From the NCBI GenBank assembly GCA_001567115.1, contig LMZT01000011.1:1-59820 (forward strand): a stretch of DNA of 59,820 nt. The letters run 5' to 3'. Both the position numbers and the translations under genes were made by a program. Under the pieces are notes generated by a model. It made no database searches, was not told where the DNA came from, and saw only the letters and a program-made list of their open reading frames with translations. Every line of letters starts with the position of its first letter. The first letter of the stretch is position 1. This document shows, piece after piece, positions 45,249 through 53,083 of this stretch. Source of the stretch: Candidatus Hinthialibacteria bacterium OLB16 (GTDB lineage: Bacteria > Hinthialibacterota > Hinthialibacteria > OLB16).

Positions 45249-45909
45249 CCACCCATTCCGCGCCAAACACCCGGCAGACTTCCTCGAGCAGCTTCTCCCG
45301 GGAAATGCTGCTTCCCGCTTCTTTCTCCAGCGAGGTCATCTGCACTCCAACCAACCCGCAGGGATGAACCCAGGTAAAGGGTTCGAGATCATTGGCGGCA
45401 TTCAGGCCGAAACCATGCAGAGTCACCCAGCGTTTGACCGCAATGCCGATCGAAGCCAGTTTCTTTTCACCGGCCCAGACCCCGGTAAATCCCTTTTTAA
45501 GACAGGTCTCGACTCCAAAGCTGGCCGCCACCTCCTGGAGGGAATGCTCGATCCAGCGCAAAAACACATGCAGATCTCCGCGACCCGGCTCCAGTCGGCA
45601 GATCAGGTACCCCACCAGCTGGCCGGGGTTGTGCAAGGTGATTTCGCCTCCACGGTCGGTAGGGCAGGTGTGCGCCCCTTTGCGCTTCAGGAATTCTTCC
45701 GGGACAAGAATATTCGTTTTCTCCGACCTGCGGGGTATAGTGAATACAGTTGGGTGTTCAAGCAGCAGAAGCTGGTCTGGAATTTCACCCGCATGACATC
45801 GGGCATGATAGAACAATTGAATTCGATAGGCTTCTTCATAGGGAACAAGCCCCAGCCATCTGGCCTGAAGCCGATACGAGTTAAATTGAGGTCTTTCCAG
45901 TGCTAGCAT
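45178..45909 (-). CDS. lipB: Octanoyl-[acyl-carrier-protein]-protein transferase LipB
   Basis: LipB moves octanoyl groups from ACP to lipoyl domains. The conserved blocks are LLLEHPTVFTIPRRS, TDRGGEITLHNPGQLVGYLICRL, EKKLASIGIAVKRWVTLHGFGLN and FTWVHPCGLVGVQMTSL. They carry the catalytic Lys (KKLASIG) and Cys (HPCG). ATG 45909 (MLALERPQFNSYRLQARWLG) is preferred to an upstream in-frame start. The gene diverges from the HlyD-like gene, starting 28 bases away, so the two promoters must overlap. Its 3' end overlaps the Asp23 coding sequence by 71 bases. Confidence 0.93.
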   Translation of the reverse strand: MLALERPQFNSYRLQARWLGLVPYEEAYRIQLFYHARCHAGEIPDQLLLLEHPTVFTIPRRSEKTNILVPEEFLKRKGAHTCPTDRGGEITLHNPGQLVGYLICRLEPGRGDLHVFLRWIEHSLQEVAASFGVETCLKKGFTGVWAGEKKLASIGIAVKRWVTLHGFGLNAANDLEPFTWVHPCGLVGVQMTSLEKEAGSSISREKLLEEVCRVFGAEWVATGGLEGQDFPVPDPPGSPRQHL

Positions 45910-45937
45910 TTTTCTGTTGCGGCCGGGAGAAACAATT

Positions 45938-47283
45938 GTGAAAATCATAAAGAAGATTCTGTCTGTTTTCACCATCCTTGCTCTGATTGCCGGATTGTTT
46001 GGTGGAATTGGATATGGGGCTTATTGGTATTACCTCAAACTCACCACGCCTGAGGCGAAAATCCGTTTCACGACCTCGAAATCCGGCGAACTGAAAGTCA
46101 TCCTCAAAGAAACCGCCACCCTGCAGCCGCGCAAAACGGTTGAAATCAAATCCAAGGTTTCCGGGCGAATCACCCGCCTGAATTGTGAGGCAGGCGATGT
46201 GATCCGGTCGGGAAGTGTCATTGCTGAACTGGATCGAGATCAGTATCAGCGCAACCTCGAACAGAAGTACCGCAACATGGTCCTGGCAAAGGAAAAGCTC
46301 CAGGGGCTGCTGCCTTTCGGTGAAATCGTCAAAGAGCCGGAAAAGATCGATCCCACCTCTGTCGAAATTGTGGTTGACAGGACATTGATCGAATACGGGG
46401 CGGCGAAAGTGGACTACGAAAATAAAGTGGAGATGTTCCAGCGCAATCTGATCTCCTTCAAATCCCTGGATGATGCCCGCAAGCAATTTGATCGCTCCTA
46501 TGTGGCCTACCATGACCAGGTGCGGTCGGCTTCGATGAACCTTCCCACTGCGCTGGATGACTACGAACAGGCTGTCGAAGATCTGGCCGAAACCACGATC
46601 AAATCACCTGTTTCTGGAGTCATCACACGCCTGCCGGTCGATGAGGGCGAGCTGGTTCAGGGGACTGCCGGGATGACACAGGGAACCACCCTGCTGAAAT
46701 TGCCGATCTTGCCGACATGCAGGCGGTGGTCAAACTCAATGAGGTCGATGTCACCAAAATCAAAATCGGTGATCCGGTCACGATCACCCTCGATTCGGTC
46801 GAGGGGAAGGAATACAAAGGCGAGGTTGAAACGATCGCCCCCGCGGGGGTCAACCGCAACAACATTGTCGTCTTCGAAGTCAAAATCAACCTGATCGACA
46901 AGTCCGATATTTTCCGCCCCGAGATGACCGCCAATGCCGATATCCTGGTGGGCCATGCCACCGATATCATCAAGATTCCTCTCGAAGCCATCGAACAGAA
47001 GGAAAACACGAAAAAGGTCACCCTGCTCACCTTGAAACAGGGTGCTGTCCCCGATCCGACTCCGACTCCCACAGAGGATGAAAAGGATCCACCCGGCAAA
47101 GACTCCGAAGATTATTACAAGACCGCCTTCGGAAAGAAGGATCTTTACGAAGAAAAGAAGGTCGAAGTTAAAACTGGATTATCCAATGAAATCTGGGCGG
47201 TCGTGGTCGAGGGCATCAAAGACCAGGCCCTGATCAAGCTCCCTGAAATCAAGATCCCCGAGCGAAACGAACAGCCATTCTAA
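45938..47283 (+). CDS. HlyD-family periplasmic adaptor (membrane fusion protein), frameshift in the middle
   Basis: This adaptor class links an inner-membrane exporter to an outer-membrane channel. GTG 45938 is preceded by GGGAGA; a membrane helix (FTILALIAGLFGGIGYGAYWYY) follows. The lipoyl/barrel-sandwich halves are TVEIKSKVSGRITRLNCEAGDVIRSG and TTIKSPVSGVITRLPVDEGELVQG. A helical hairpin lies between them. The frame fails at TTLLKL. Adding one A to AAA at 46697-46699 gives TTLLKIADLADMQAVVKLNE then VDVTKIKIGDPVTITLDSV, continuing to 47283. The tail has a Pro/Thr stretch (PDPTPTPTEDEKDPP). No ABC or RND partner gene is adjacent. Confidence 0.85.
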
Positions 47284-47379
47284 TACCACTGCGTTCATCA
47301 ATTTCGGGGATGAATTTCTAAGTTAAATGATTTCAACCGACAATTCAGTTAATCGTCAACCGACAAACTCAAACAACCA

Positions 47380-47500
47380 TCATTCCCGCGAAAGCGGGAA
47401 TCCAAGTTGGTGAGAGCCGATTCACCTGTCACTGATGGGTCTTGTCGAAATTGTGAGGATTTACCGTCTCTCCTGTGGATTCCCATTTTCATGGGAATGA
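47380..47500. repeat. REP-like pair of palindromic units in inverted orientation
   Basis: Unit 1 (47380-47404) has TCATTCCC and GGGAATCCA around GCGAAAGC. Unit 2 (47476-47500) has TGGATTCCC and GGGAATGA around ATTTTCAT. The outer arms of the units are complementary to each other, so the 121 bases can fold as one long or two short hairpins. This lies in the 248-base gap between convergent genes. A short direct repeat TCAACCGACAA occurs twice just upstream (about 47333 and 47358). It resembles extragenic palindromic elements. Confidence 0.68.
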
Positions 47501-47531
47501 CGCGGACCTGAAAAGCTTGAACGCTGCTGTC

Positions 47532-48335
47532 CTAATCTTCGTTCCGGGTGTGCGGGTTGAAGGTCATCCAGAACAGACGGGGGTAAGTGATAATTGCCTT
47601 TTGGCGGACTTCTTCCCCTGATATTTCGAGGTGGCTGAGCACCTTGCCCGCCTCCTGCATGAGCACCGCCAGCTCGTTCTGAACAGTGTCCAGGTCTTTG
47701 AGGCACTGGTCTTTCTTCTGCCTGCGATGATCATATTCACGAGCTGTTCTCTGCTTATGAACCTCATATTTTTTGGCATCCCGCATAAAAACCAGAGCTG
47801 CGAGTGCAATCATCACGATCATGATCCCGAAGGCGGCGGGTCCTGATTGAGCCACCATGCCTCCCACAGCACTCAAGATCAATCCGATCGTCAGAATGAT
47901 GACTCCGGGCAGCCAGGGATTGGGCAGCGCGGAACGGCCTTTTTCTATCGCCTGAAGAAACTCCAGCTGGTTTCTGATATCCAGCTCGGCATCCTGCAGC
48001 TGGGCAGCCCGGTGGTCGAGATCTTTGAGGCGCAAATCCAATGCTTCGTTCAATGCTGGTGCTTCGGCTGTTTTTCGAAGCAACAGGTCCGAGGGCAGCT
48101 GGAGCTTCGGGATTCTTCCCTCCACCGCAAACTGAGCCTCGCCCGATAATAAACGCATCTCCAGCTCGGATTGATTGAACAGGGGGGCATTCGCCAGGAC
48201 ATTCAGGCTCTCGATGAGAGGCCCAACAATCCCCGAAGCATTGGCAACCAGCAGCGCCTCATCGAGGCTCATCTCGCTTCGAAGCACCTGCCCCGCAAGG
48301 TTGAGCGCACGAGTGGCATCCTGCTGAGAGCTCAT
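47532..48335 (-). CDS. Membrane protein with two central helices and flanking coiled coils (unknown)
   Basis: The 267-residue protein has an amphipathic N-terminal half that ends in a coiled coil (LDLRLKDLDHRAAQLQDAELDIRNQLEF). Two transmembrane helices (PGVIILTIGLILSAVGGMVA and AAFGIMIVMIALAALVFM) and a second coiled coil (KKDQCLKDLDTVQNELAVLMQ) follow. No known domain is recognised. It overlaps the upstream small gene by ATGA, so the two are coupled. An interaction between them is an inference from this coupling. Confidence 0.65.
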   Translation of the reverse strand: MSSQQDATRALNLAGQVLRSEMSLDEALLVANASGIVGPLIESLNVLANAPLFNQSELEMRLLSGEAQFAVEGRIPKLQLPSDLLLRKTAEAPALNEALDLRLKDLDHRAAQLQDAELDIRNQLEFLQAIEKGRSALPNPWLPGVIILTIGLILSAVGGMVAQSGPAAFGIMIVMIALAALVFMRDAKKYEVHKQRTAREYDHRRQKKDQCLKDLDTVQNELAVLMQEAGKVLSHLEISGEEVRQKAIITYPRLFWMTFNPHTRNED

Positions 48336-48682
48336 GGATCCAGAGACTCCTGCGAGTATTCAAACAGGTATTCCAGCTTTTCTCCCTCGAAGGCATGGCT
48401 GAAGAGGCTGTCGAACCCAACCGGCTCCCCGCCGATATCGATGTATTCGATATTCACATAAGGAAAAAACAGGGTATGAAGGATTTCCTGGAGCTGATCA
48501 CGGATGCTGGCCCCAGCCGGCAGTGTGTCGATCAGGCTGAGAGGGATGCAGTACAGGGTCACCCCATCCCGGTCTCGTGAACGAACCTTGCCCAGAAAAC
48601 GCTTGTCATTGAGAAGATGGATCTCGACCATTTTTCCAATCAGAGGGTCTTTGTCCTCGCTGCCATCAAACGAACGAACCAT
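48332..48682 (-). CDS. Small protein with possible Sm-like fold (unknown)
   Basis: The 116-residue protein contains IGKMVEIHLLNDKRFLGKVR and DGVTLYCIPL, then FPYVNIEYIDIGG. A basic-hydrophobic beta strand pattern, a central Asp-Gly turn and an Ile/Tyr-rich last strand are as in Sm/LSm proteins. The Sm assignment is weak and an RNA-binding role is only a possibility. It lies upstream of, and overlaps, the two-helix membrane protein gene. Confidence 0.5.
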   Translation of the reverse strand: MVRSFDGSEDKDPLIGKMVEIHLLNDKRFLGKVRSRDRDGVTLYCIPLSLIDTLPAGASIRDQLQEILHTLFFPYVNIEYIDIGGEPVGFDSLFSHAFEGEKLEYLFEYSQESLDP

Positions 48683-48997
48683 CCTGTCACCCTCCCTGTC
48701 CAGCTCTGCCAGAAATCAGGATCTTTCCCGATCAGCCGGTCTTGCCATCCGCTCTCTGGCCAAGGCTGTCCGAATTCCATCTGTGCTGAAGAATCGTTGC
48801 AGGATTCATCTGCTTAAGATATACCATGATCGATCCAAACTCAAATTGATGGAGCCGCCCAGAGGTTTTTTCAGACCCTCCAGAAGAAAAACAGCCGAAT
48901 CCGAAAGTCCAGAGCAGCAGGAACCGTGCTCAGAAATAAATATCGCATCTAAAACACTACAAACATTGATCTTAGAATCTTTTTTCTCAATAATCAC

Positions 48998-49027
48998 TTG
49001 ACATGCAATCCGATTGGGGATTAGTAT
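48998..49027 (+). promoter_or_regulatory. Sigma-70-like promoter
   Basis: A consensus TTGACA (48998-49003) is followed after 18 bases by TAGTAT (49022-49027). It faces the 2TM-domain gene at 49208 and would give a leader of about 170 bases. Confidence 0.58.
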
Positions 49028-49089
49028 CCTCCCAAAAGGTGGATTCCTGAGCTCAAACCAAAAAGGGAATTCATCTTTTTTGAGGAGAT

Positions 49090-49125
49090 ATGGGTACTGG
49101 CCCACCACAGTTGTTCATGAGCTGA
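49090..49125 (+). CDS. Possible 11-residue leader peptide
   Basis: GAGGAG at 49082-49087 is near ATG 49090, which opens an 11-codon frame (MGTGPPQLFMS) ending at 49125. It lies within the putative leader of the 2TM gene. Only position and the Shine-Dalgarno match support it; a chance occurrence is quite possible. Confidence 0.2.
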   Translation: MGTGPPQLFMS

Positions 49126-49207
49126 ATCAAGCCGGGTCAGTCCTGTGTCAGTTCGATAGAGTGGGGTTCAACGAGCTGGGAACTCGAGGCCTTTCCCCAC
49201 ATATCGA

Positions 49208-49783
49208 ATGATCGTCACCCGCAGCGAAAACTTGTGGGAAAAAAAACGGCGCCAGGGAAAGGGGGAGAGTACCTTGCCGACACCGGTCGACTATTCCAGC
49301 CAGGAAACACAACGGGATGTTTATACCCTGGATCAGACTGATCCGCTCTTTCGTCCGAAATCTTTCGAGAAACCCGGATACGAAAAACCTCCACTGAAAG
49401 CCCAGCCCATCCCGCCGCCACTGAAGGCTCATCCGAAGCCACTGCCCACGGCCCAGCCACAACCCCAGGATCTCCCGCACAGCTTCTATGAAGCCAGCGG
49501 TGAGAGCTACCTGAAGGCGCGGCGGGTGGCCGAGATGAAATTCAACACACTCAAGCTGGTTCTGGCTTATGTGTGTTCATCCCTCCTTTTTGTTGGAATT
49601 GATTATTTCACCGATCCGGACACCTGGTGGAGTTACTGGCCGATCGGTTTCTGGGGAGTTGTTGTATCCTTCCCGCTGGTGAAGTGTTTTGTTTTTCGAG
49701 GCCGGGATATCCGTGCAGTCATCGAAACACGCCTGCACCGGATGGCCCTGCGTGAGGTAGAGCGATTCGACAGTGATCTCTAA
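49208..49783 (+). CDS. 2TM-domain protein with Pro-rich N-terminus
   Basis: The 191-residue protein has a hydrophilic Pro-rich N-terminal half (PPLKAQPIPPPLKAHPKPLP). The C-terminal part resembles the 2TM domain: FNTLKLVLAYVCSSLLFVGIDYFTD, then WWSYWPIGFWGVVVSFPLVKCFVF and a basic amphipathic helix. The 2TM domain is found fused to histidine kinases and alone; its role is not known. There is no adjacent kinase. Confidence 0.65.
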   Translation: MIVTRSENLWEKKRRQGKGESTLPTPVDYSSQETQRDVYTLDQTDPLFRPKSFEKPGYEKPPLKAQPIPPPLKAHPKPLPTAQPQPQDLPHSFYEASGESYLKARRVAEMKFNTLKLVLAYVCSSLLFVGIDYFTDPDTWWSYWPIGFWGVVVSFPLVKCFVFRGRDIRAVIETRLHRMALREVERFDSDL

Positions 49784-49907
49784 GGGGGAGATCCTGTCTG
49801 GCCGGGATCCCATGCAGGAAACCGGCTGATATAGATGCAGCGACCTTCCAAGGGGCGCATTTGGGGAAATGCGGGAAGGGGCTGTTCCTGTTTGAAGGGG
49901 GAGAATC

Positions 49908-50723
49908 ATGTCGCATTGGAATGCAGTCTGTCAGAAAACCATCCATTTTGCCCGTATGTCCATCGGGCTGTTCCTGCTGGCAACCCTTTGTGGTTGTTAC
50001 ACACGGCAGATCGAGGGGCTTCAGAAAGATGTCAACACACTCGACCGGAAGCTGCACACCCTCAATCAGAAAAACAAGGAAAGCATGTCCGCCAAGGCTC
50101 CCGGCAACCAGGCCGGGGTACTGCAATTCGAAGACCGCCTCAATGAACTGACCCTCAAGCAGAGCGACCTCCAGGAAGAAGTCGGTGGCCTGCGCCAGAA
50201 TTATGCGGATATAAAAACCTCTCCGGCGGGTGGCGGAGGATCGATCGACAAGAACCGTATGAACACCCTCGAAAAGCAGGTTCAGGAAAACAATCGGAAA
50301 ACTGCCGCCATGCAGAGGGATGTCGATTACCTGCGCTCCACCTTTGAAAGCATGAGGTCCGAAACCAAGACATTGATTCAGCTGCTCAAGGAAGAATTCG
50401 GCGAGGGTGGCGGGGCTGCCGAAGCCACCACCAAAACCAGCAAAGCCACCTCCACCACAGTCGAAGATCCTCCCACCACTGTCGCCCAGTCCCCGGGGGA
50501 GATTTCCACCGAAAAAACCTCGAAAACTTCTCCTTCGACCCGGAACGAGGAACGGTCGCTGGTTGCCAGCAATGATTCCAAAACCTACCGGGTGCGCCCT
50601 GGTGACTCACTTTCAACCATTGCAAAGAAGTTTGGGGTTTCACAAGGCGACCTTCAGAGGTTAAATCAGATTGAGGATCCTCGCGGCATTCGAATGGGAC
50701 AATCCTTGAAGATCCCCGGGTGA
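49908..50723 (+). CDS. Coiled-coil lipoprotein with C-terminal LysM domain, first gene of the tol locus
   Basis: The 271-residue protein has a lipoprotein signal (LFLLATLCGC, Cys30). Two coiled coils follow: TRQIEGLQKDVNTLDRKLHTLNQK and MNTLEKQVQENNRKTAAMQRDVDYLRSTFESM. A Thr/Ser/Pro linker leads to a LysM domain (about 222-271: KTYRVRPGDSLSTIAKKFGVSQGDLQRLNQIED). LysM binds peptidoglycan. In proteobacteria, CpoB (YbgF), a coiled-coil TPR protein, is encoded at the far end of the tol locus; this protein has a coiled coil but no TPRs. TolQ begins 76 bases downstream. Confidence 0.82.
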   Translation: MSHWNAVCQKTIHFARMSIGLFLLATLCGCYTRQIEGLQKDVNTLDRKLHTLNQKNKESMSAKAPGNQAGVLQFEDRLNELTLKQSDLQEEVGGLRQNYADIKTSPAGGGGSIDKNRMNTLEKQVQENNRKTAAMQRDVDYLRSTFESMRSETKTLIQLLKEEFGEGGGAAEATTKTSKATSTTVEDPPTTVAQSPGEISTEKTSKTSPSTRNEERSLVASNDSKTYRVRPGDSLSTIAKKFGVSQGDLQRLNQIEDPRGIRMGQSLKIPG

Positions 50724-50799
50724 TGGTTCCAGCAGAAACGAGATCACGCATTGCATGCCAGATGGAGCGCGCCAACAGAAAGGTTGCTGACCGACTAGA

Positions 50800-51558
50800 A
50801 TGGAAACACTGTTAACCGGTTATCTCGATTCGAGCTGGGCAGGACGCATCATTGTTTTAGCCATCATCGCAGGATCGATAATCTCCTGGGCGGTGATCTT
50901 ATTTAAAATCCGCCAGTTCCGCCGCAGTGAAAAAGAGATGGAAAAGTTCCAACAATTGTTCGAACACCTGGGCGGCAACCTGGATGCCCTGTATGAACAG
51001 ACAAACCAGAGCCGCAACAGTCCGGCTGGACGGCTTTTCCAGGCCTGCTACCGTGAAATTCACCATCTGGCGCCGCGTGAATCCAACATGGCCGTGATTC
51101 GCACCGAGGTCATCGAAGGAGTCGAACGCGCCTCGGCCCGCTCCATAGCCGATTCAGAAATCATTTTATCCCGGGGGCTTCCGGTTCTGACCATGACCGC
51201 CTCAATCAGCCCCTTGATGGGATTGCTCGGAACAGTCTGGGGAATCCTGGAGGTGTTCCAGTCCATGGATCAGTCCGCCGCGCCATCCATCAAAGATATC
51301 GCTCCTGGAATTTCGGCTGCCCTGGTGACAACCGTTTTCGGGCTTCTGGCGGCCATGCCCGCCGCAGGGGCATACAACATCTTTCTGGTTCGAATCAATC
51401 GGATGCTTTCCATCCTTGAAAATCTGGCGAGCATGATCAGCAACATTCTGGTCCGGCACCAGCTGCGCCAGGAGATGCGGAGTGAAGGGCGGCGTGAAGA
51501 TTCTGACGATTCACCGCGCACAGTTCCCTCTCCAACGCGGTTCAGCTATAAAAGGTAG
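50800..51558 (+). CDS. tolQ: TolQ/ExbB-type proton channel protein
   Basis: The 252-residue protein has three transmembrane helices: about 15-35, then 125-150 and 165-190. The conserved ASISPLMGLLGTVWGILEVFQSM and DIAPGISAALVTTVFGLLAAMPA are the MotA/TolQ/ExbB pore helices. TolQ and TolR form a proton-driven motor that energises TolA. The tolR start lies 9 bases after its stop. Because the same families serve TonB, assignment as TolQ rests on the neighbouring tolB and pal genes. Confidence 0.92.
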   Translation: METLLTGYLDSSWAGRIIVLAIIAGSIISWAVILFKIRQFRRSEKEMEKFQQLFEHLGGNLDALYEQTNQSRNSPAGRLFQACYREIHHLAPRESNMAVIRTEVIEGVERASARSIADSEIILSRGLPVLTMTASISPLMGLLGTVWGILEVFQSMDQSAAPSIKDIAPGISAALVTTVFGLLAAMPAAGAYNIFLVRINRMLSILENLASMISNILVRHQLRQEMRSEGRREDSDDSPRTVPSPTRFSYKR

Positions 51559-51567
51559 GATGGAACA

Positions 51568-51987
51568 GTGAGCATTCGACGCGCACGCAGGGAAGCGCCT
51601 AAGGCTGAGATCAACATCACCAACCTGGTGGATGTGACCATGACCCTGCTGGTTGTGTTCATGATTGTCGCTCCCATGCTCAAACAGGGCCTGGTGATCG
51701 AACTGCCACAATCACGTGTCGCCGACAATATCAAATCGGATGACAAAGTCATCCTGGTGGAATGTGATGACAAGATGAATATCCAGATCAACCATGGAGA
51801 AGTCATCTTAGGGACCATTGAACAAACCATCCGGAACCTGCGTCAGGAATTTGGTGAGGTTCCGGTCCAGATTCGCGCTGACAAAGACCTGAAATATGGG
51901 GATCTGGTGAATATCTGGGGAGAGATTCGTGCGGCTGGGGTGGAGTCCATTGGCGTGGAACTGGTGCAGACAAAGGTGGGAACCTGA
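51568..51987 (+). CDS. tolR: TolR/ExbD-type biopolymer transport protein
   Basis: The 139-residue protein starts at GTG 51568. A basic N-terminus leads to one membrane helix (NITNLVDVTMTLLVVFMIVAP) with the conserved protonatable Asp22. A periplasmic domain follows (VPVQIRADKDLKYGDLVNIWGEIRAAGVESIGV). This is the normal TolR/ExbD layout and length. Confidence 0.93.
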   Translation: MSIRRARREAPKAEINITNLVDVTMTLLVVFMIVAPMLKQGLVIELPQSRVADNIKSDDKVILVECDDKMNIQINHGEVILGTIEQTIRNLRQEFGEVPVQIRADKDLKYGDLVNIWGEIRAAGVESIGVELVQTKVGT

Positions 51988-52044
51988 AAAACAGCCGGGG
52001 TGAAAGAATATGAAGAACCGGTGGTCACATGGTAACAGGGAATA

Positions 52045-53076
52045 ATGAGACGTTATATCGCTCTGTCGGCGTTCCTTCATCTACTCGTCTTTGTCGGATT
52101 CTATCTGGCGGGGATGCTGATAACCTCCGGGGATCCGCCTCCCGCTCCGATGATCGGCATTTACTTTCCACCCTCAGGAGAAGAGGAAATCCAGGAGGAA
52201 CCGACTCCCAGGGAAACCGAGTCTCCCGAGAAGACCAAAAAGGCGACTCCCTCTCCCATGCCGACCGATGCACGGGCCATTGTGGGGGATTCCGAACCCA
52301 CCGTTTCACCAACAGCAACTCCGAGTCCCACTCGAACCCGGAAACCTTCGGCAACACCTTCCGCCACAGCCACTCCGCTCGACCCGACCAGCACACCGAC
52401 TGTGACCACCACCCGGACCGAAACCGCTCCGACCGACACACCGACACCGAAGCCGACCAAAGAAAAACCGACCGAAACGCCGAAAGCGACTCTCACACCC
52501 AAACCTTCAAAAACTCCGAAACCCTCGGCTACCCCCAAGCCTTCTGCCACCCCAAAGGCCACCGAAGCGCCAACCGAACAACCGACACCATCACCCAACC
52601 CAACCAAGGAAGCTATTGCCAAAGCTGCCAAGGAGCTGGCCAAGGCGATCCAGAATGCCGGCGAGAAACCTCAGGTTCCACAGCCGGTCAAACGCGAAGG
52701 GCTGCCCACAGGTGCACCGGGAGGCGCTCCAGGAGGTGTGCCCTGGGGTGTTCCTGGCGGAACCGGAAGCGGGGATGGCGGACTTCGGACCTCTGTTCCC
52801 TTTGGGGACATGATGTTTCTTGGGCGTCTCAGGGATGTCATTCAGGAGAACTTCCATGCCCCGCGGGTGACCCGGGATCAGGGCAAGCGTGTCGCGGTGG
52901 TGTATTTCAAGATTCTCAAAAATGGAGACATTATCGATATCTCAGTGGTCGAGTCTTCTGGACACAAAGGTATCGACAGAGCCGCTGTGAAGGCGGTCGA
53001 AGCGGTCAGACCATTCGATCCATTGCCGCCTGGAACCAGCGATTTGGGGGTGACCTGTGATTTTGTTGCGGAATGA
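52045..53076 (+). CDS. tolA: TolA/TonB-like energy transducer with Thr/Pro/Lys-rich linker
   Basis: The 343-residue protein has one N-terminal membrane helix (ALSAFLHLLVFVGFYLAGML), including the SxxxH-type motif at Ser8/His12 used to contact TolQ/TolR. A long linker (about 45-200) is rich in Thr, Pro and Lys, with repeats such as TPKPSATPKPSATPK. A Gly/Pro-rich stretch follows. The C-terminal domain (about 255-343: LRDVIQENFHAPRV, VAVVYFKILKNGDIIDISVVESSG) has the TonB/TolA C-terminal fold. Proteobacterial TolA has a long alpha-helical domain II instead. The position between tolR and tolB supports TolA. The gene ends 7 bases before the tolB start. Confidence 0.85.
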   Translation: MRRYIALSAFLHLLVFVGFYLAGMLITSGDPPPAPMIGIYFPPSGEEEIQEEPTPRETESPEKTKKATPSPMPTDARAIVGDSEPTVSPTATPSPTRTRKPSATPSATATPLDPTSTPTVTTTRTETAPTDTPTPKPTKEKPTETPKATLTPKPSKTPKPSATPKPSATPKATEAPTEQPTPSPNPTKEAIAKAAKELAKAIQNAGEKPQVPQPVKREGLPTGAPGGAPGGVPWGVPGGTGSGDGGLRTSVPFGDMMFLGRLRDVIQENFHAPRVTRDQGKRVAVVYFKILKNGDIIDISVVESSGHKGIDRAAVKAVEAVRPFDPLPPGTSDLGVTCDFVAE

Positions 53077-53083
53077 GCGTGAA

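Larger units (their letters stand above)
48683..49207. other. 525-base intergenic region between divergent genes
   Basis: No gene of normal size is supported. It holds a good promoter facing right (48998-49027) and a possible 11-codon leader reading frame (49090-49125). The rest is AT-richer than its neighbours, with a T-rich run before the promoter. The leftward promoter of the Sm-like gene must also be here but was not recognised. Confidence 0.55.

Noticed and set aside
49014-49211. A 65-codon frame upstream of the 2TM gene
   Set aside because: It starts inside the promoter and has no ribosome site or family resemblance.
52029-53060. A 343-codon open frame overlapping tolA in another frame
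   Set aside because: It is a by-product of the Thr/Pro codon repeats of tolA. It has odd His/Arg/Ser composition and no domain, while the tolA frame has a membrane helix and a TonB-like C-terminus.
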